Source: Fimbriimonadaceae bacterium
Lineage (GTDB): Bacteria; Armatimonadota; Fimbriimonadia; Fimbriimonadales; Fimbriimonadaceae
Direction of reading: 5' to 3'
DNA: 64,000 bases
Assembly (NCBI GenBank): GCA_019638775.1
Contig: JAHBTD010000003.1
Location: 310,001 to 374,000 of the forward strand
Shown piece by piece: positions 8,503-17,083 of the stretch. How positions within the stretch are numbered: position 1 is the stretch's first letter; every line of letters starts with the position of its first letter. The translations under genes and the position numbers were made by a program. The notes under the pieces are model-generated. The model did not search any database and had not been told where the DNA came from. It was given only the letters and a program-made list of their open reading frames with translations.

Positions 8503-9006
8503 TTGTCGTCAAGTAATGTTGTGGAGACCATTCTTCCTGCCGTGATCGAAGAGACAAGACCCCGTAGGAAGTGGACAGATTTGCTGTGGCTCGGTGGGGC
8601 TGTGGCCTTCCTGCTGACTCTGCTTATCTCCTTTGAGATATGGTCTCCTTCCCGCGGCTCTGCACCGCACGACATCGTGAGCAAGGTTCCACTTGGCATA
8701 CATGTTTCGGAGCTCGATCCCTATCTGATTCGAGGTCACGGCAGTACCGGAGTGGTCACGGAGTGGACGGAGAAGACGACTGAGTCTTATACCGGTCGCG
8801 TGCCCATGAAAAATACGAAGTACGGAAAGTTTAAGACCCGCGGTCTGGGCAACTACGACACGTGGAAGAAGACGATCGACAGGCAGGACCGCTTTACGGG
8901 CGAGATTACATTCACGCACGAAAGTTTTTGGAGCACGGACGTAAACAGTTTTTACTTCAAGGATGGCGTGCTGGTCGACAAGGATTGGGGTTTTCTACCA
9001 GGGTAG
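8503..9006 (+). CDS. Small single-pass membrane protein (first of a pair)
   Basis: 167 residues with a TTG start at 8503, preceded by GAGG about 8 bases upstream. One membrane helix (LLWLGGAVAFLLTLLISFEI, about residues 28-47) follows a Pro-Arg-Arg-Lys positive patch, giving an N-in topology with a 120-residue outer domain. That domain has a DPYLIRGHGSTG motif and ends DGVLVDKDWGFLPG. Its neighbour at 9034 repeats the same plan. No named family recognised. Confidence 0.55.
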   Translation: MSSSNVVETILPAVIEETRPRRKWTDLLWLGGAVAFLLTLLISFEIWSPSRGSAPHDIVSKVPLGIHVSELDPYLIRGHGSTGVVTEWTEKTTESYTGRVPMKNTKYGKFKTRGLGNYDTWKKTIDRQDRFTGEITFTHESFWSTDVNSFYFKDGVLVDKDWGFLPG

Positions 9007-9021
9007 GGAGGTCGCCCGTCG

Positions 9022-9027
9022 TAAGAT
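9022..9027 (+). promoter_or_regulatory. -10 element, leaderless
   Basis: TAAGAT, six bases, then the GTG at 9034. This supports the GTG over the ATG two codons later. Confidence 0.5.
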
Positions 9028-9033
9028 AGAGTT

Positions 9034-9471
9034 GTGCAGATGGAAGCGCCGCCCGTCGTTGCGGATGTGAAACCACGTTGGAAATGGATCTGTTTGCTAT
9101 GGATAGCCATTGCTCTCACATGCCCATTCATTGGCTATCAAGCTCTTTTCCGGTACGAAGGTTCGGCGCCGCACAATGTTGTGGACTATGTCCCCTATAG
9201 CACCAAGCTCTCCGATCTCGATCGCTATCTTATTCGAGGCATTGGAAGCGAAGGTGAGGTCGAAGGCACCATCCTCGAGCCCGACGGGTCAGGCAAAAAG
9301 GTCGAAGTTAAAGAGGACTATGATCGATGGAAAGCAACACCTGAAGAGCGCGCCCGTTTTACAGGCAAGATCACCTTCTATCACATGGGGACGACCAGTA
9401 CCGACGTCAACGAGTTTGTGTTTCAGGATGGGAAGCTGGTCGACAAGGATTGGGGTTTTCTGCCGGGGTAG
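9034..9471 (+). CDS. Small single-pass membrane protein (second of a pair)
   Basis: 145 residues; GTG start chosen from the -10 spacing, ATG at 9040 possible. Same architecture as the 8503 gene: basic residues (KPRWKW), one membrane helix (ICLLWIAIALTCPFIGYQAL), GSAPHNVVDYVP, DRYLIRGIGSEGEV, and the near-identical ending DGKLVDKDWGFLPG. The region between the RGxGS motif and the C-terminus is shorter than in its twin. The two genes are tandem duplicates with strong conservation at the C-terminus, which marks that end as functionally important. Converges on typA with 6 bases between them. Confidence 0.55.
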   Translation: MQMEAPPVVADVKPRWKWICLLWIAIALTCPFIGYQALFRYEGSAPHNVVDYVPYSTKLSDLDRYLIRGIGSEGEVEGTILEPDGSGKKVEVKEDYDRWKATPEERARFTGKITFYHMGTTSTDVNEFVFQDGKLVDKDWGFLPG

Positions 9472-9477
9472 TGCCGC

Positions 9478-11304
9478 TTACACACTCACTTCCGAACGCC
9501 GCTCTTCGACCCTTCTCTGCGAGTGGTCGAGCGTCTTCTTTCGGAACCGCAACATCTTCGGCGTGACTTCCAGCAGCTCATCGTCCCGCAGCCAGGACAG
9601 CGCCTGTTCCAGCGAGAAATCCTTGTGCGCGTCCAGGACCGTCGTCGAGTCGGCGTTTGCAGAGCGCATGTTGGTGGCGTGCTTTTCCTTGGTCGCGTTC
9701 ACGATCATGTCTTCGTCGCGAGCGTTGGCCCCCACGACCATGCCGCCGTAGACCTCGGTGCCGACCGGATAGAAAAGGGTGCCGCGCTCTTGAATGTCCT
9801 CATAGGCGTAGCGTGTGAGCTTGCCCGGGTCCTTGGCGATGAGGGAGCCCTGCGTGCGCGATTCGATGGTGCCGGAATAGGGCCGGTAGCCTTCCAGCAG
9901 GCTGGACATGATGCCTAGCCCGCGTGTTAGGGTGAGGTAGTTCGACCGGAAGCCGATGATGCCGCGCGTGGGGATGAGGTAAGTGAGGCGAACGGTGCCG
10001 TTGGCCTCGGTCTCCATGTTGACCATCTCGCCCTTTCTTCGGGCGAGTTCCTCCATCACGTCGCCTGTGGAGTCGTTGGGCAGCTCCAGCGTGACGTTCT
10101 CATAAGGCTCCAGAACCTTCCCGTTCTCATCCTTCTTGAAGATGACCTGCGGACGGCTGATCTGCATCTCATAGCCCTCTCGCCGCATGGTTTCGATGAG
10201 GATGGCAAGCTGAAGCTCGCCTCGGGCGGCTACCTTGACCATATCGGCCGGGGCGTCGCGGTCGATGCGGACGCTGACAGAGACCGCCTCCTCCTTTTCC
10301 AGCCGCTCCTTGATCTTGTGGATGGTGAGGAATTTGCCGCCGTCCTTGCTGGCAAGGGGAGAGTTGTTGGCGTAAAAGCCCATGCTGAGCGTAGAGGGCT
10401 CGACCAGGATCGGGGGGAGTGGGTCGATGGCGGAGGCATCGCAGATGGAGTCGCTGATGAGTACGTCGTTCAGGCCGGACATCATGGCGATCTCTCCGGC
10501 AGAGACCTCTTCGACCTCCTTCATCTGAATGCCTTCATACGTCCAGAGTTTGGTGACGTTGAAGCCGACCTGCTTGTCCTCGCGGATTTGGGTCAGGCGG
10601 TCGCCCACCTTCACCTTGCCCCGCAGCACCTTGCCGCCGAACATCCGTCCGACGTAGTCGTTGTAGTCGAGGTTGTTGACCTGGAGCCGGAACGGTCCCT
10701 CAGCTTGCACGTCGGGCGGGGGCACCGCGTTCACGATCATCTCGAACAGCTCGCGCATGTCCTTCTCGCCGCCATCGGGCGAAACTCGCGCAAATCCTCC
10801 CGAGCCGGACGTGTAAAGGTGGGGGAAGAACAGGTCGTTCTCGTCTGCGCCCAGGTCGATGAAGAGGTCGATAGTTTTGTCGTAAGCCCAGAGCGGACGC
10901 GCGCCGTCGCGGTCGATCTTGTTGATGCAGACGATCGGCTTGAGCTTGTTCTGGAAGGCCTTTTTGAGCACGAACCGCGTCTGCGGCATGGGGCCTTCGT
11001 TGGCGTCTACGACGAGAAGGACGCCGTCCACCATGCTGAGCACGCGCTCCACCTCGCCGCCAAAGTCGGCGTGGCCGGGGGTGTCCACGATGTTGATCTT
11101 GTAATTCTTGTAGCGAACGCTCGCGACCTTGGAGAGGATGGTGATGCCCTTTTCGCGCTCAAGGTCGTTGGAGTCCATCACGCGCTCTTGCATGTGCTGG
11201 TTCTCCCGGAAGATGCCCGCCTGACGAAAAATGGCATCGACCAGGGTGGTTTTGCCGTGGTCGACGTGGGCAATGATCCCGATGTTGCGAACGTTGGACG
11301 CCAT
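9478..11304 (-). CDS. typA: Ribosome-associated GTPase TypA/BipA
   Basis: Translational GTPase of the EF-G/LepA class that acts on ribosomes, mostly under stress or low temperature, and in 50S assembly. 608 residues from the ATG at 11304, normal length. G1 AHVDHGKTT (about residues 11-19), G2 region REKGITI, G3 DTPGHADF, and G4 [10 protein letters not shown] are all intact. The C-terminal TypA-specific part contains the [12 protein letters not shown] segment and, further on, the basic tail [21 protein letters not shown] lies nine bases before the ATG, with TTG at 11313 as an in-frame alternative start, so the transcript is short-leadered or leaderless. Not in an operon with its neighbours. 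Confidence 0.95.
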   Translation of the reverse strand: MASNVRNIGIIAHVDHGKTTLVDAIFRQAGIFRENQHMQERVMDSNDLEREKGITILSKVASVRYKNYKINIVDTPGHADFGGEVERVLSMVDGVLLVVDANEGPMPQTRFVLKKAFQNKLKPIVCINKIDRDGARPLWAYDKTIDLFIDLGADENDLFFPHLYTSGSGGFARVSPDGGEKDMRELFEMIVNAVPPPDVQAEGPFRLQVNNLDYNDYVGRMFGGKVLRGKVKVGDRLTQIREDKQVGFNVTKLWTYEGIQMKEVEEVSAGEIAMMSGLNDVLISDSICDASAIDPLPPILVEPSTLSMGFYANNSPLASKDGGKFLTIHKIKERLEKEEAVSVSVRIDRDAPADMVKVAARGELQLAILIETMRREGYEMQISRPQVIFKKDENGKVLEPYENVTLELPNDSTGDVMEELARRKGEMVNMETEANGTVRLTYLIPTRGIIGFRSNYLTLTRGLGIMSSLLEGYRPYSGTIESRTQGSLIAKDPGKLTRYAYEDIQERGTLFYPVGTEVYGGMVVGANARDEDMIVNATKEKHATNMRSANADSTTVLDAHKDFSLEQALSWLRDDELLEVTPKMLRFRKKTLDHSQRRVEERRSEVSV

Positions 11305-11358
11305 TGAACCCAAATTGTACCGGTGGGCTCAATTTTAGCCTTGGGATGGGGCCTGCAT

Positions 11359-12477
11359 TTATCGGATGCGGAAGATCGTCGGCCATCGCCGGCAACCATA
11401 GAAGAAGCCAAGGACTAGGAAAAGAATGACACTGCCAGCAACATAATATGGACCGCTTGTGTACATGAATGGAACTGGCCACTTCTTCAGCTTCGCTGGC
11501 GGGACCTCTTCGTAACCATCCCAAAAATCTGAATCGGTGTCGGGGTGCTTGCGTTCCTTGAACCGTGCGAGCATGAACGCAGTTCGAGTTTGCTCGTATC
11601 TCTTGGCGTTTTCGCGCATGATCTCATAGTTCTCTTTGGCAAAGGCCGATCTTCCGTCTATAGTTTTTCGCTCTGTGCCTTCTACAGCGTCACGGCGGAC
11701 ACTTTCTTCCAAACCGGGATCGATCGCGTGCTTCCCGTGCTTATAGAGTTCAACCATCCGAAGCGTCGTGAAGGTTTTCAGACCTCCAAAATAGCCTGTG
11801 TCTCCAAGAACATTCATGATGTCGATGCTCTCCCATGCATTGCCGAGCACGATCAGACCGCTGAGTCCCTTAACCGAGTCAGAGAGTCTGCCAGTTTCAA
11901 GCAGATAACTTTTTAACTGAGGTCGCTCGTCGTTTGGTTTAGCGGACTTCAGGTCGATCAACCATTCGATGCAGGCAAGCTGGACTCGTTCGCGTCCAAA
12001 ATGCGCATCGGGATTGATCTCAATCGCTTTTTGGATGTGCTTAAAGCTTGCTTTGGCAAGTTCAATCTGCTCAATCTTTCCGCCCTCTCTCAGCCATTTG
12101 TGTATCTGGAATGTGCCGAGGTTTGCGTGGAATCGATACTGATGCTCGTTGTCAGGGCTTGCCTTGAGTCGCCTTTCCTTAGCGGCCATCACCTTTATCG
12201 CCTCATTGCCCTTCCCAATTCGGTCGTAAGCCACCGCCAAGTCGTCGAGTTCTTCAAGTGTTGTCTTCCCAGCCTCAAAGACCGGCAGCAGCCGGTCAAT
12301 GCGCATTTGGTAGTACTCGGGAGGGTTCCGCTCAAACCGGCCGACGATCGCTTCGGCGACACCGGGAAAGTTCTTCATCTCCATGGCGAGCGTATCGCGA
12401 TCCCACATGCAGGCTTGAGCCAAGCTAGCCAATACGCAGAACATTACAAGTGTCAGAAGTCGAAATCTTCTTTGCAT
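11359..12477 (-). CDS. Exported TPR-like protein with C-terminal membrane anchor
   Basis: 372 residues. Signal peptide MQRRFRLLTLVMFCVLASLAQAC, with a Cys at 23 that could be lipidated (LAQAC is a loose lipobox). Residues 50-170 are helical repeats in TPR style: LDDLAVAYDRIGKGNEAIKVM, then a block with FHANLGTFQIHKWL and ASFKHIQKAIEINPDAHFGR. Near the C-terminus is one membrane helix (YYVAGSVILFLVLGFFYGC) followed by a basic tail. It begins only 8 bases after the last STN-family gene, so it is probably the final gene of that long transcription unit. A scaffolding role with those exported proteins is possible, but nothing in the sequence shows it. Confidence 0.6.
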   Translation of the reverse strand: MQRRFRLLTLVMFCVLASLAQACMWDRDTLAMEMKNFPGVAEAIVGRFERNPPEYYQMRIDRLLPVFEAGKTTLEELDDLAVAYDRIGKGNEAIKVMAAKERRLKASPDNEHQYRFHANLGTFQIHKWLREGGKIEQIELAKASFKHIQKAIEINPDAHFGRERVQLACIEWLIDLKSAKPNDERPQLKSYLLETGRLSDSVKGLSGLIVLGNAWESIDIMNVLGDTGYFGGLKTFTTLRMVELYKHGKHAIDPGLEESVRRDAVEGTERKTIDGRSAFAKENYEIMRENAKRYEQTRTAFMLARFKERKHPDTDSDFWDGYEEVPPAKLKKWPVPFMYTSGPYYVAGSVILFLVLGFFYGCRRWPTIFRIR

Positions 12478-12485
12478 ACTTGAAG

Positions 12486-14579
12486 CTAATGGGCATAGAC
12501 AGGCGACAGGAGTTTTGAGGCATCCAAAAGCGAAGGCGGCTTGCGCGATTTTTGACGTTTCTTTAGTTCTTCCTCAAGCTCCCTGCGGTGGTCTTCTGGT
12601 AAGTCCTGCCAGCGGCTGACCCACTCTCCATCAATTCTCTGATCCTGGATCAGCGAGTATTTGGGCTCTTGGCCTGGGAACTCAAAGTAGACACGCTTAG
12701 ATAGCAGGGTCATAGGACGATAACCCGAGGCTTTGGTTTCAATGTTTCCAGCCTCAAACAAGCTGACATACAAGTATATGTCTCGTATACTCCCAGCCTT
12801 GAATCCTGGAGCTTCTCCTTCTGTCGAGGTTCCGATAATAATTCCGCGCTGCTCTTCATATTCGATACGAAGCGTGCCTTGATGAGGTAACCCTTGGGGC
12901 CAAATCTCCGTAAGCTCTTCCATCGCATCGTCGGAGTACGGCAATGCATCTTCATCTGACACATAGAGCCAAGTACCTCTGCCGCTGTAGTTGTACAGGA
13001 AGGATGATATGCTCGCTTGAACGTTCAGTGGCAGACTGCTGAATTGCATGGGTCGCCCAGAATCCAACTCTCTTAAGATGTTTGGCGGCAAGCTTTTCAA
13101 TAACCGACGAACAAAAGCTTCGCCAATGTTAAGCTCCCGTGGAGCGTTTGGACAAAGAAACCGGAAATACAACATCGGAACGTCGCTCTCGTCGACAATG
13201 CTATCTCTGGGGGGCACGAGCGGCTCAAGGTCAGCAAGTGTTGCATAACCCCTGGCCTCGACCGACTTCAGTATGTTACGAAGCCGTAATCGGTTTGCCC
13301 AAAAAGGGTTTTGGCCTTCGTCAAGATCGCTCGGACGGATGACGATCCAGTTACCTTGGAGCGTTGCATTCAGGCTCCTGATCGAGTCAATAAGGTCTTC
13401 AAGGATTTTTGACGATACTGTCAGATGTCTGTAATAGTACGAATAGTAGACTGTGAATGCATCGGGTGCAGCGATTACAAGTTGCATGCCTTCAGCCGCC
13501 GCCGCTTTTACGAGGCGTTCTCCAGTTCCAAGACTAACTGGCTCAAACAAGTCAGGTCTACGCACTTTTTCAAGGACGCTAATCATTGACTTGGGTACTG
13601 GGCCAAGCGGTTCCTCCAAATAATCGACACAATCTAGCCACGCCTGAGCGTCAGACGATAGCTGTATCTTTTTCGCCTCTTTGAAACGACCTCTGCTGTT
13701 GGATTGTTCCTTCCTTAATGACAAATAGATTGCATCCATACCGTGGATGCGGTGAAAGATAATGGACTTGCCTGCTTTAGAAAACTCGATTTCAGTTAAC
13801 GGGCGGATTTCGCCGTAGTCGCGTTCAACGCGAACTGTAACTTGAGTTGAACCCGTAGGATCTACTTCCCATCGCCATCCACTCCATTCGCCTTTTTCAG
13901 GCTTAGAAAGCACCCCAGAAGTCAGAATCTCGTCGACGTAATTCCTTTGCTCTCGTATGTAGGTGTCTATTGCTGCTCGAAGGGCTGGAGTAAGCGGTCG
14001 TTGCAATCGATTTGGTTTGAGCGCGTACACGATAGATTCTTCACAATGCAAGCTTGCAACTGTTTTCGAATCAAGTGCGGCTTCGATATTGTATTTAAGT
14101 CTTTGTGTAGGGGTCTCTTCCAACGTTTCACGGAGTTCATCACTTTTTTCATTGAATTGTTGGGTGATCTTAGTGATGAGAATCGTAGCCCGGTCTCTTG
14201 TGATTGCTTTTTGCTTCGACAGGATATCGCGGATCTTGCCTTGTATCCTGGTGAATTCTCGTTCGCGGTGTGCTACGGCTTCGTTCCAGATGCGGCGTTT
14301 GACTGTATCCGTTTGAACTAGCGTTCGCTCGTCTTTGCCGTTGATCACCCATTGCCCGCCTGCTGCATCCGCGATCCGGGATAAGAGCGCCTCGGGAGAC
14401 ACGTCCCGAACCGAAACAACCATAGGCATTTCCGCAAGGTTTGCTGCGACAGACAGCTTCAAGGAGGTCTGCTCTTTAAGTTGAGCAACCACCTTACCGA
14501 GCGCCAAGCCCGTCGTTTCGTAGCTAATTTGGACTTCTTGTGGGTTCAAGAGCAGTCCAGCGACGATTAAGCAAATCAT
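12486..14579 (-). CDS. STN-domain secreted protein, paralogue 5
   Basis: 697 residues and the most diverged of five tandem paralogues. The signal peptide is short (MICLIVAGLLL). Residues about 17-80 match the secretin/TonB short N-terminal (STN) pattern: a strand ending in LALGKVVAQLKEQTSLKLSV, then MVVSVRDVSPEALLSRIADAAGGQW. The family's PNRMQ appears as PNRLQ at 189-193. Family landmarks P-D-L-F-E-P-V-S-L-G and WPQGLP (for the usual FPNGLP) are present, and the C-terminal LPEDHRRELEEELKKRQKSR parallels the other members. No secretin barrel or TonB-receptor domain follows, so the STN domain here is not part of a pore. Function unknown. Confidence 0.65.
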   Translation of the reverse strand: MICLIVAGLLLNPQEVQISYETTGLALGKVVAQLKEQTSLKLSVAANLAEMPMVVSVRDVSPEALLSRIADAAGGQWVINGKDERTLVQTDTVKRRIWNEAVAHREREFTRIQGKIRDILSKQKAITRDRATILITKITQQFNEKSDELRETLEETPTQRLKYNIEAALDSKTVASLHCEESIVYALKPNRLQRPLTPALRAAIDTYIREQRNYVDEILTSGVLSKPEKGEWSGWRWEVDPTGSTQVTVRVERDYGEIRPLTEIEFSKAGKSIIFHRIHGMDAIYLSLRKEQSNSRGRFKEAKKIQLSSDAQAWLDCVDYLEEPLGPVPKSMISVLEKVRRPDLFEPVSLGTGERLVKAAAAEGMQLVIAAPDAFTVYYSYYYRHLTVSSKILEDLIDSIRSLNATLQGNWIVIRPSDLDEGQNPFWANRLRLRNILKSVEARGYATLADLEPLVPPRDSIVDESDVPMLYFRFLCPNAPRELNIGEAFVRRLLKSLPPNILRELDSGRPMQFSSLPLNVQASISSFLYNYSGRGTWLYVSDEDALPYSDDAMEELTEIWPQGLPHQGTLRIEYEEQRGIIIGTSTEGEAPGFKAGSIRDIYLYVSLFEAGNIETKASGYRPMTLLSKRVYFEFPGQEPKYSLIQDQRIDGEWVSRWQDLPEDHRRELEEELKKRQKSRKPPSLLDASKLLSPVYAH

Positions 14580-14634
14580 TTTGAGCGTCCTGTCTTAAAA
14601 TACGACCTCCAAGCAGCAGGGTTGCTGGCGCGGT

Positions 14635-16986
14635 TTACAGCCACAGAAAGGCGAAGCTGCGGCTTGAATGCGTTGTTGCCCGTTCACATTCTGAGAATGT
14701 TCTGTCTAAGACGTACTTGATAGAGTACGAAGAGAAATCGCCACCACCGCCTCCGCCATCGCCTTTTCGCTGTTCCTTGATCTCTTTAATCGCCTCTTCC
14801 TTGGCTTTCTTGATAAGGTCTTGGATGTCACTGGGCAGGTCTTCCAGACGTTTCACTTTTGCACCGGTCGGCTCCGTATCGCTCAGCGGAACCTGCATTT
14901 CGGCGTCTTTGGACAGATTGAATTTATAGTTCCAGACTGTCTGCTTGGCCATCCGGAAGCTCTTCCATTCGATGCTTCGGTAATACTCCTGCATCTCCAT
15001 ATCCGTCGAGCCAACCTCTTTTGCCGCAAGCTGGTATCCAATCGACTCAGGGTCTTGTTGAGTGGTGTGAAGCCCTGAGCCTTCATAGGTCTGCTCAATT
15101 TGAACCATCGGATTCTCTTCAAGCTCAAGAGTGATGAATGCATCCAAGGGGAGGCCATTTGGAAAGAGCTCTGTGGGCTCTTGCGGCGCATACTCCCAAT
15201 CCTCTTCATCCTCCTCTTCTTCAAACATCTCGGGGTCAAATTCGTTTTGACCAGGAGGAGTAATGGACTCCCCGTTTTTGAAGATCATATCGAAGACAAT
15301 CTGCTTCTGTTGTGGGGTTAGATCAGCAATCGCGATCCTCCCTCCGTTGATAAGGGCTTGCTTCTGACTTTGTGTGAGCAGGCCATGAAGCTGCATCATC
15401 TCTCGGCTGGCTTCGCGCCGCCTCCCATAGCGGTACATCATTGACTGGCTCGCCGGATCATCAAGGAGTAGGCTTGGATAGATCGAATAAAGGCTCCAAT
15501 AGCTCTGTTCTCCTTCTTGCAAGGCGATGAGGCACTGAACGTCGAGAGAAACTCGACCAACTTTAACGGCCTGCCTGATGACTTGCCCTAAGGCGGAGCG
15601 GTTGATACTGCCAAACTCTGCCATCTCTGAGAAATCCGCACGCTTGAAGATCAGCCACTCCCCATCAACAACAGCAGGATTGTCTTCATCCTTTGTCATC
15701 AGCATCATTCCGAGGAGTTCGGACGCTTTGAGCGCTGTCTCACTTCCCATGTAGAGAGCCATCATCACCATGAAATCGCCGGGCGCTGCGACTAACTGAA
15801 ACTTGCCGTGCTTGCCAAGAGCGAAGAGAATATCGGTCGCCCCAAACTTGAGTGGGTCGTGCTTTTCTGGGTTCAGAAGCGCTGCGCGAAGCTCGGGAGA
15901 GATCGGCTTTTTCTCTGCCTCGTCTTGCTCTGAAAAATACTGCCCAGATAGCTTAGCTCGAAACTCCTCGGCTAAGGGGTTCAGTTTGATCGGTTCTTCT
16001 TTCGCAGCGCCTTCGCGGAGTTTCAGAATTTGCTTTTCATAGTCTTCCGGAACCTCATAGTCTTCTCTGCTGGAACCGGAGATGTAGGTGTTCAAGTAAG
16101 CCATTGCCCGGCCCTTGGCGTCCAGAAGTTGCAGCTCAACTGACACAGAAGCTGACATCTCTGAGCCGCAGGTCAGGATGAGCAGAACTTTCGCCGGGGC
16201 TGCTGTGAATCGTCGACGGTATGAAAGAAGTTGGGCTGTCTCCCAGCCACCCTCATCCTCGTAGTTCGGCTCAGGAACGCCTCCCAAAACATCGGCCCAA
16301 ACATTTTGCTCGGCCATGAACTGCTTCACGGCAGGGATAACGCTCGAAGGCATGGGCTGCTGCATTCGATTCGGAGTTGTCGAAAGTACAACACGGTCAC
16401 CCTTCTTCATTGCCGCAAGGACCTCAGGCTTGAGACTAACGGCAACACGCTCGCCGAGTCGCGATTTAGGCAACTTGCCTTCAAGCTCAGAGATGCGCTC
16501 ATAGCGTTTCATCTCTTCGTCTTCATCGGCGGGCTTCGTTTGAAGGGATTCCGTTTCTTTAACGATGGCGAGAGCCGCCTTGGTGTCAAACGCGCCAAGT
16601 TTCGAGAGCGAGTCAAGCATCTCTTTTTGAGCTTTTGTGAAGGCCTTAAGGCGCTTCTGATAGGCTTCGTTCGCCTTTTTGCGAAGGAACGTGCTTGTTC
16701 GTGTCAGTCGAATTGACGCCGCTTCGTGAACCCAATCCGCCTCAACCGCAACGGCAAGCCTGTCCATAAGGTCTTGGACAGTGACGTCTTTGACGTCAAT
16801 GACCATAAGCATCGAGTTCAAAGTGCCAGCTGCGGCAAGCTTGACGCCTGTCTTTTCAGCGATCTCTTCGCAGACTGTTTTGAGGGGAATAGCCTCGGCG
16901 TGATAGCTGATTTTTTGGGTCAGACTTTGGGCCGACGAAAGCGTTGCGCCAAGCGCAAAGCACACGAGCAAAAGGATTCGTCGCAT
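14635..16986 (-). CDS. STN-domain secreted protein, paralogue 4
   Basis: 783 residues from ATG 16986 (a GTG three codons earlier, 16995, is possible). Signal peptide MRRILLLVCFALGATLSSAQ. STN-like domain at about residues 22-90 (IPLKTVCEEIAEKTGVKLAA, then MLMVIDVKDVTVQDLMDRLA). A helical Lys/Glu-rich stretch follows, then PNRMQ at 205-209, LLNPEKHDPLKFG, LHGLLTQSQKQAL, a second Q-rich LTPQQKQIVFDMIF, an acidic EEEEDEEDWEY loop, and TELFPNGLP. It is closest to paralogue 3. After a Gly run it carries about 33 extra residues that no sibling has, suggesting a lost stop codon or frameshift at the 3' end. TAAAGT at 17019-17024 may be its promoter. Function unknown. Confidence 0.65.
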   Translation of the reverse strand: MRRILLLVCFALGATLSSAQSLTQKISYHAEAIPLKTVCEEIAEKTGVKLAAAGTLNSMLMVIDVKDVTVQDLMDRLAVAVEADWVHEAASIRLTRTSTFLRKKANEAYQKRLKAFTKAQKEMLDSLSKLGAFDTKAALAIVKETESLQTKPADEDEEMKRYERISELEGKLPKSRLGERVAVSLKPEVLAAMKKGDRVVLSTTPNRMQQPMPSSVIPAVKQFMAEQNVWADVLGGVPEPNYEDEGGWETAQLLSYRRRFTAAPAKVLLILTCGSEMSASVSVELQLLDAKGRAMAYLNTYISGSSREDYEVPEDYEKQILKLREGAAKEEPIKLNPLAEEFRAKLSGQYFSEQDEAEKKPISPELRAALLNPEKHDPLKFGATDILFALGKHGKFQLVAAPGDFMVMMALYMGSETALKASELLGMMLMTKDEDNPAVVDGEWLIFKRADFSEMAEFGSINRSALGQVIRQAVKVGRVSLDVQCLIALQEGEQSYWSLYSIYPSLLLDDPASQSMMYRYGRRREASREMMQLHGLLTQSQKQALINGGRIAIADLTPQQKQIVFDMIFKNGESITPPGQNEFDPEMFEEEEDEEDWEYAPQEPTELFPNGLPLDAFITLELEENPMVQIEQTYEGSGLHTTQQDPESIGYQLAAKEVGSTDMEMQEYYRSIEWKSFRMAKQTVWNYKFNLSKDAEMQVPLSDTEPTGAKVKRLEDLPSDIQDLIKKAKEEAIKEIKEQRKGDGGGGGGDFSSYSIKYVLDRTFSECERATTHSSRSFAFLWL

Positions 16987-17083
16987 TTTTTTCACAACTC
17001 GTTAAGTAATGATCTACTTTACGCTATGTTGTGCCTGCGCGAGTGAAGAATTTGTACTATTATCTTAGGCCTATCTCAGGGGT

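Noticed and set aside
10318-11307. 329-codon open frame antisense to typA
   Set aside because: Shadow of the typA codons on the other strand; His/Asp/Val-rich sequence with no domain.
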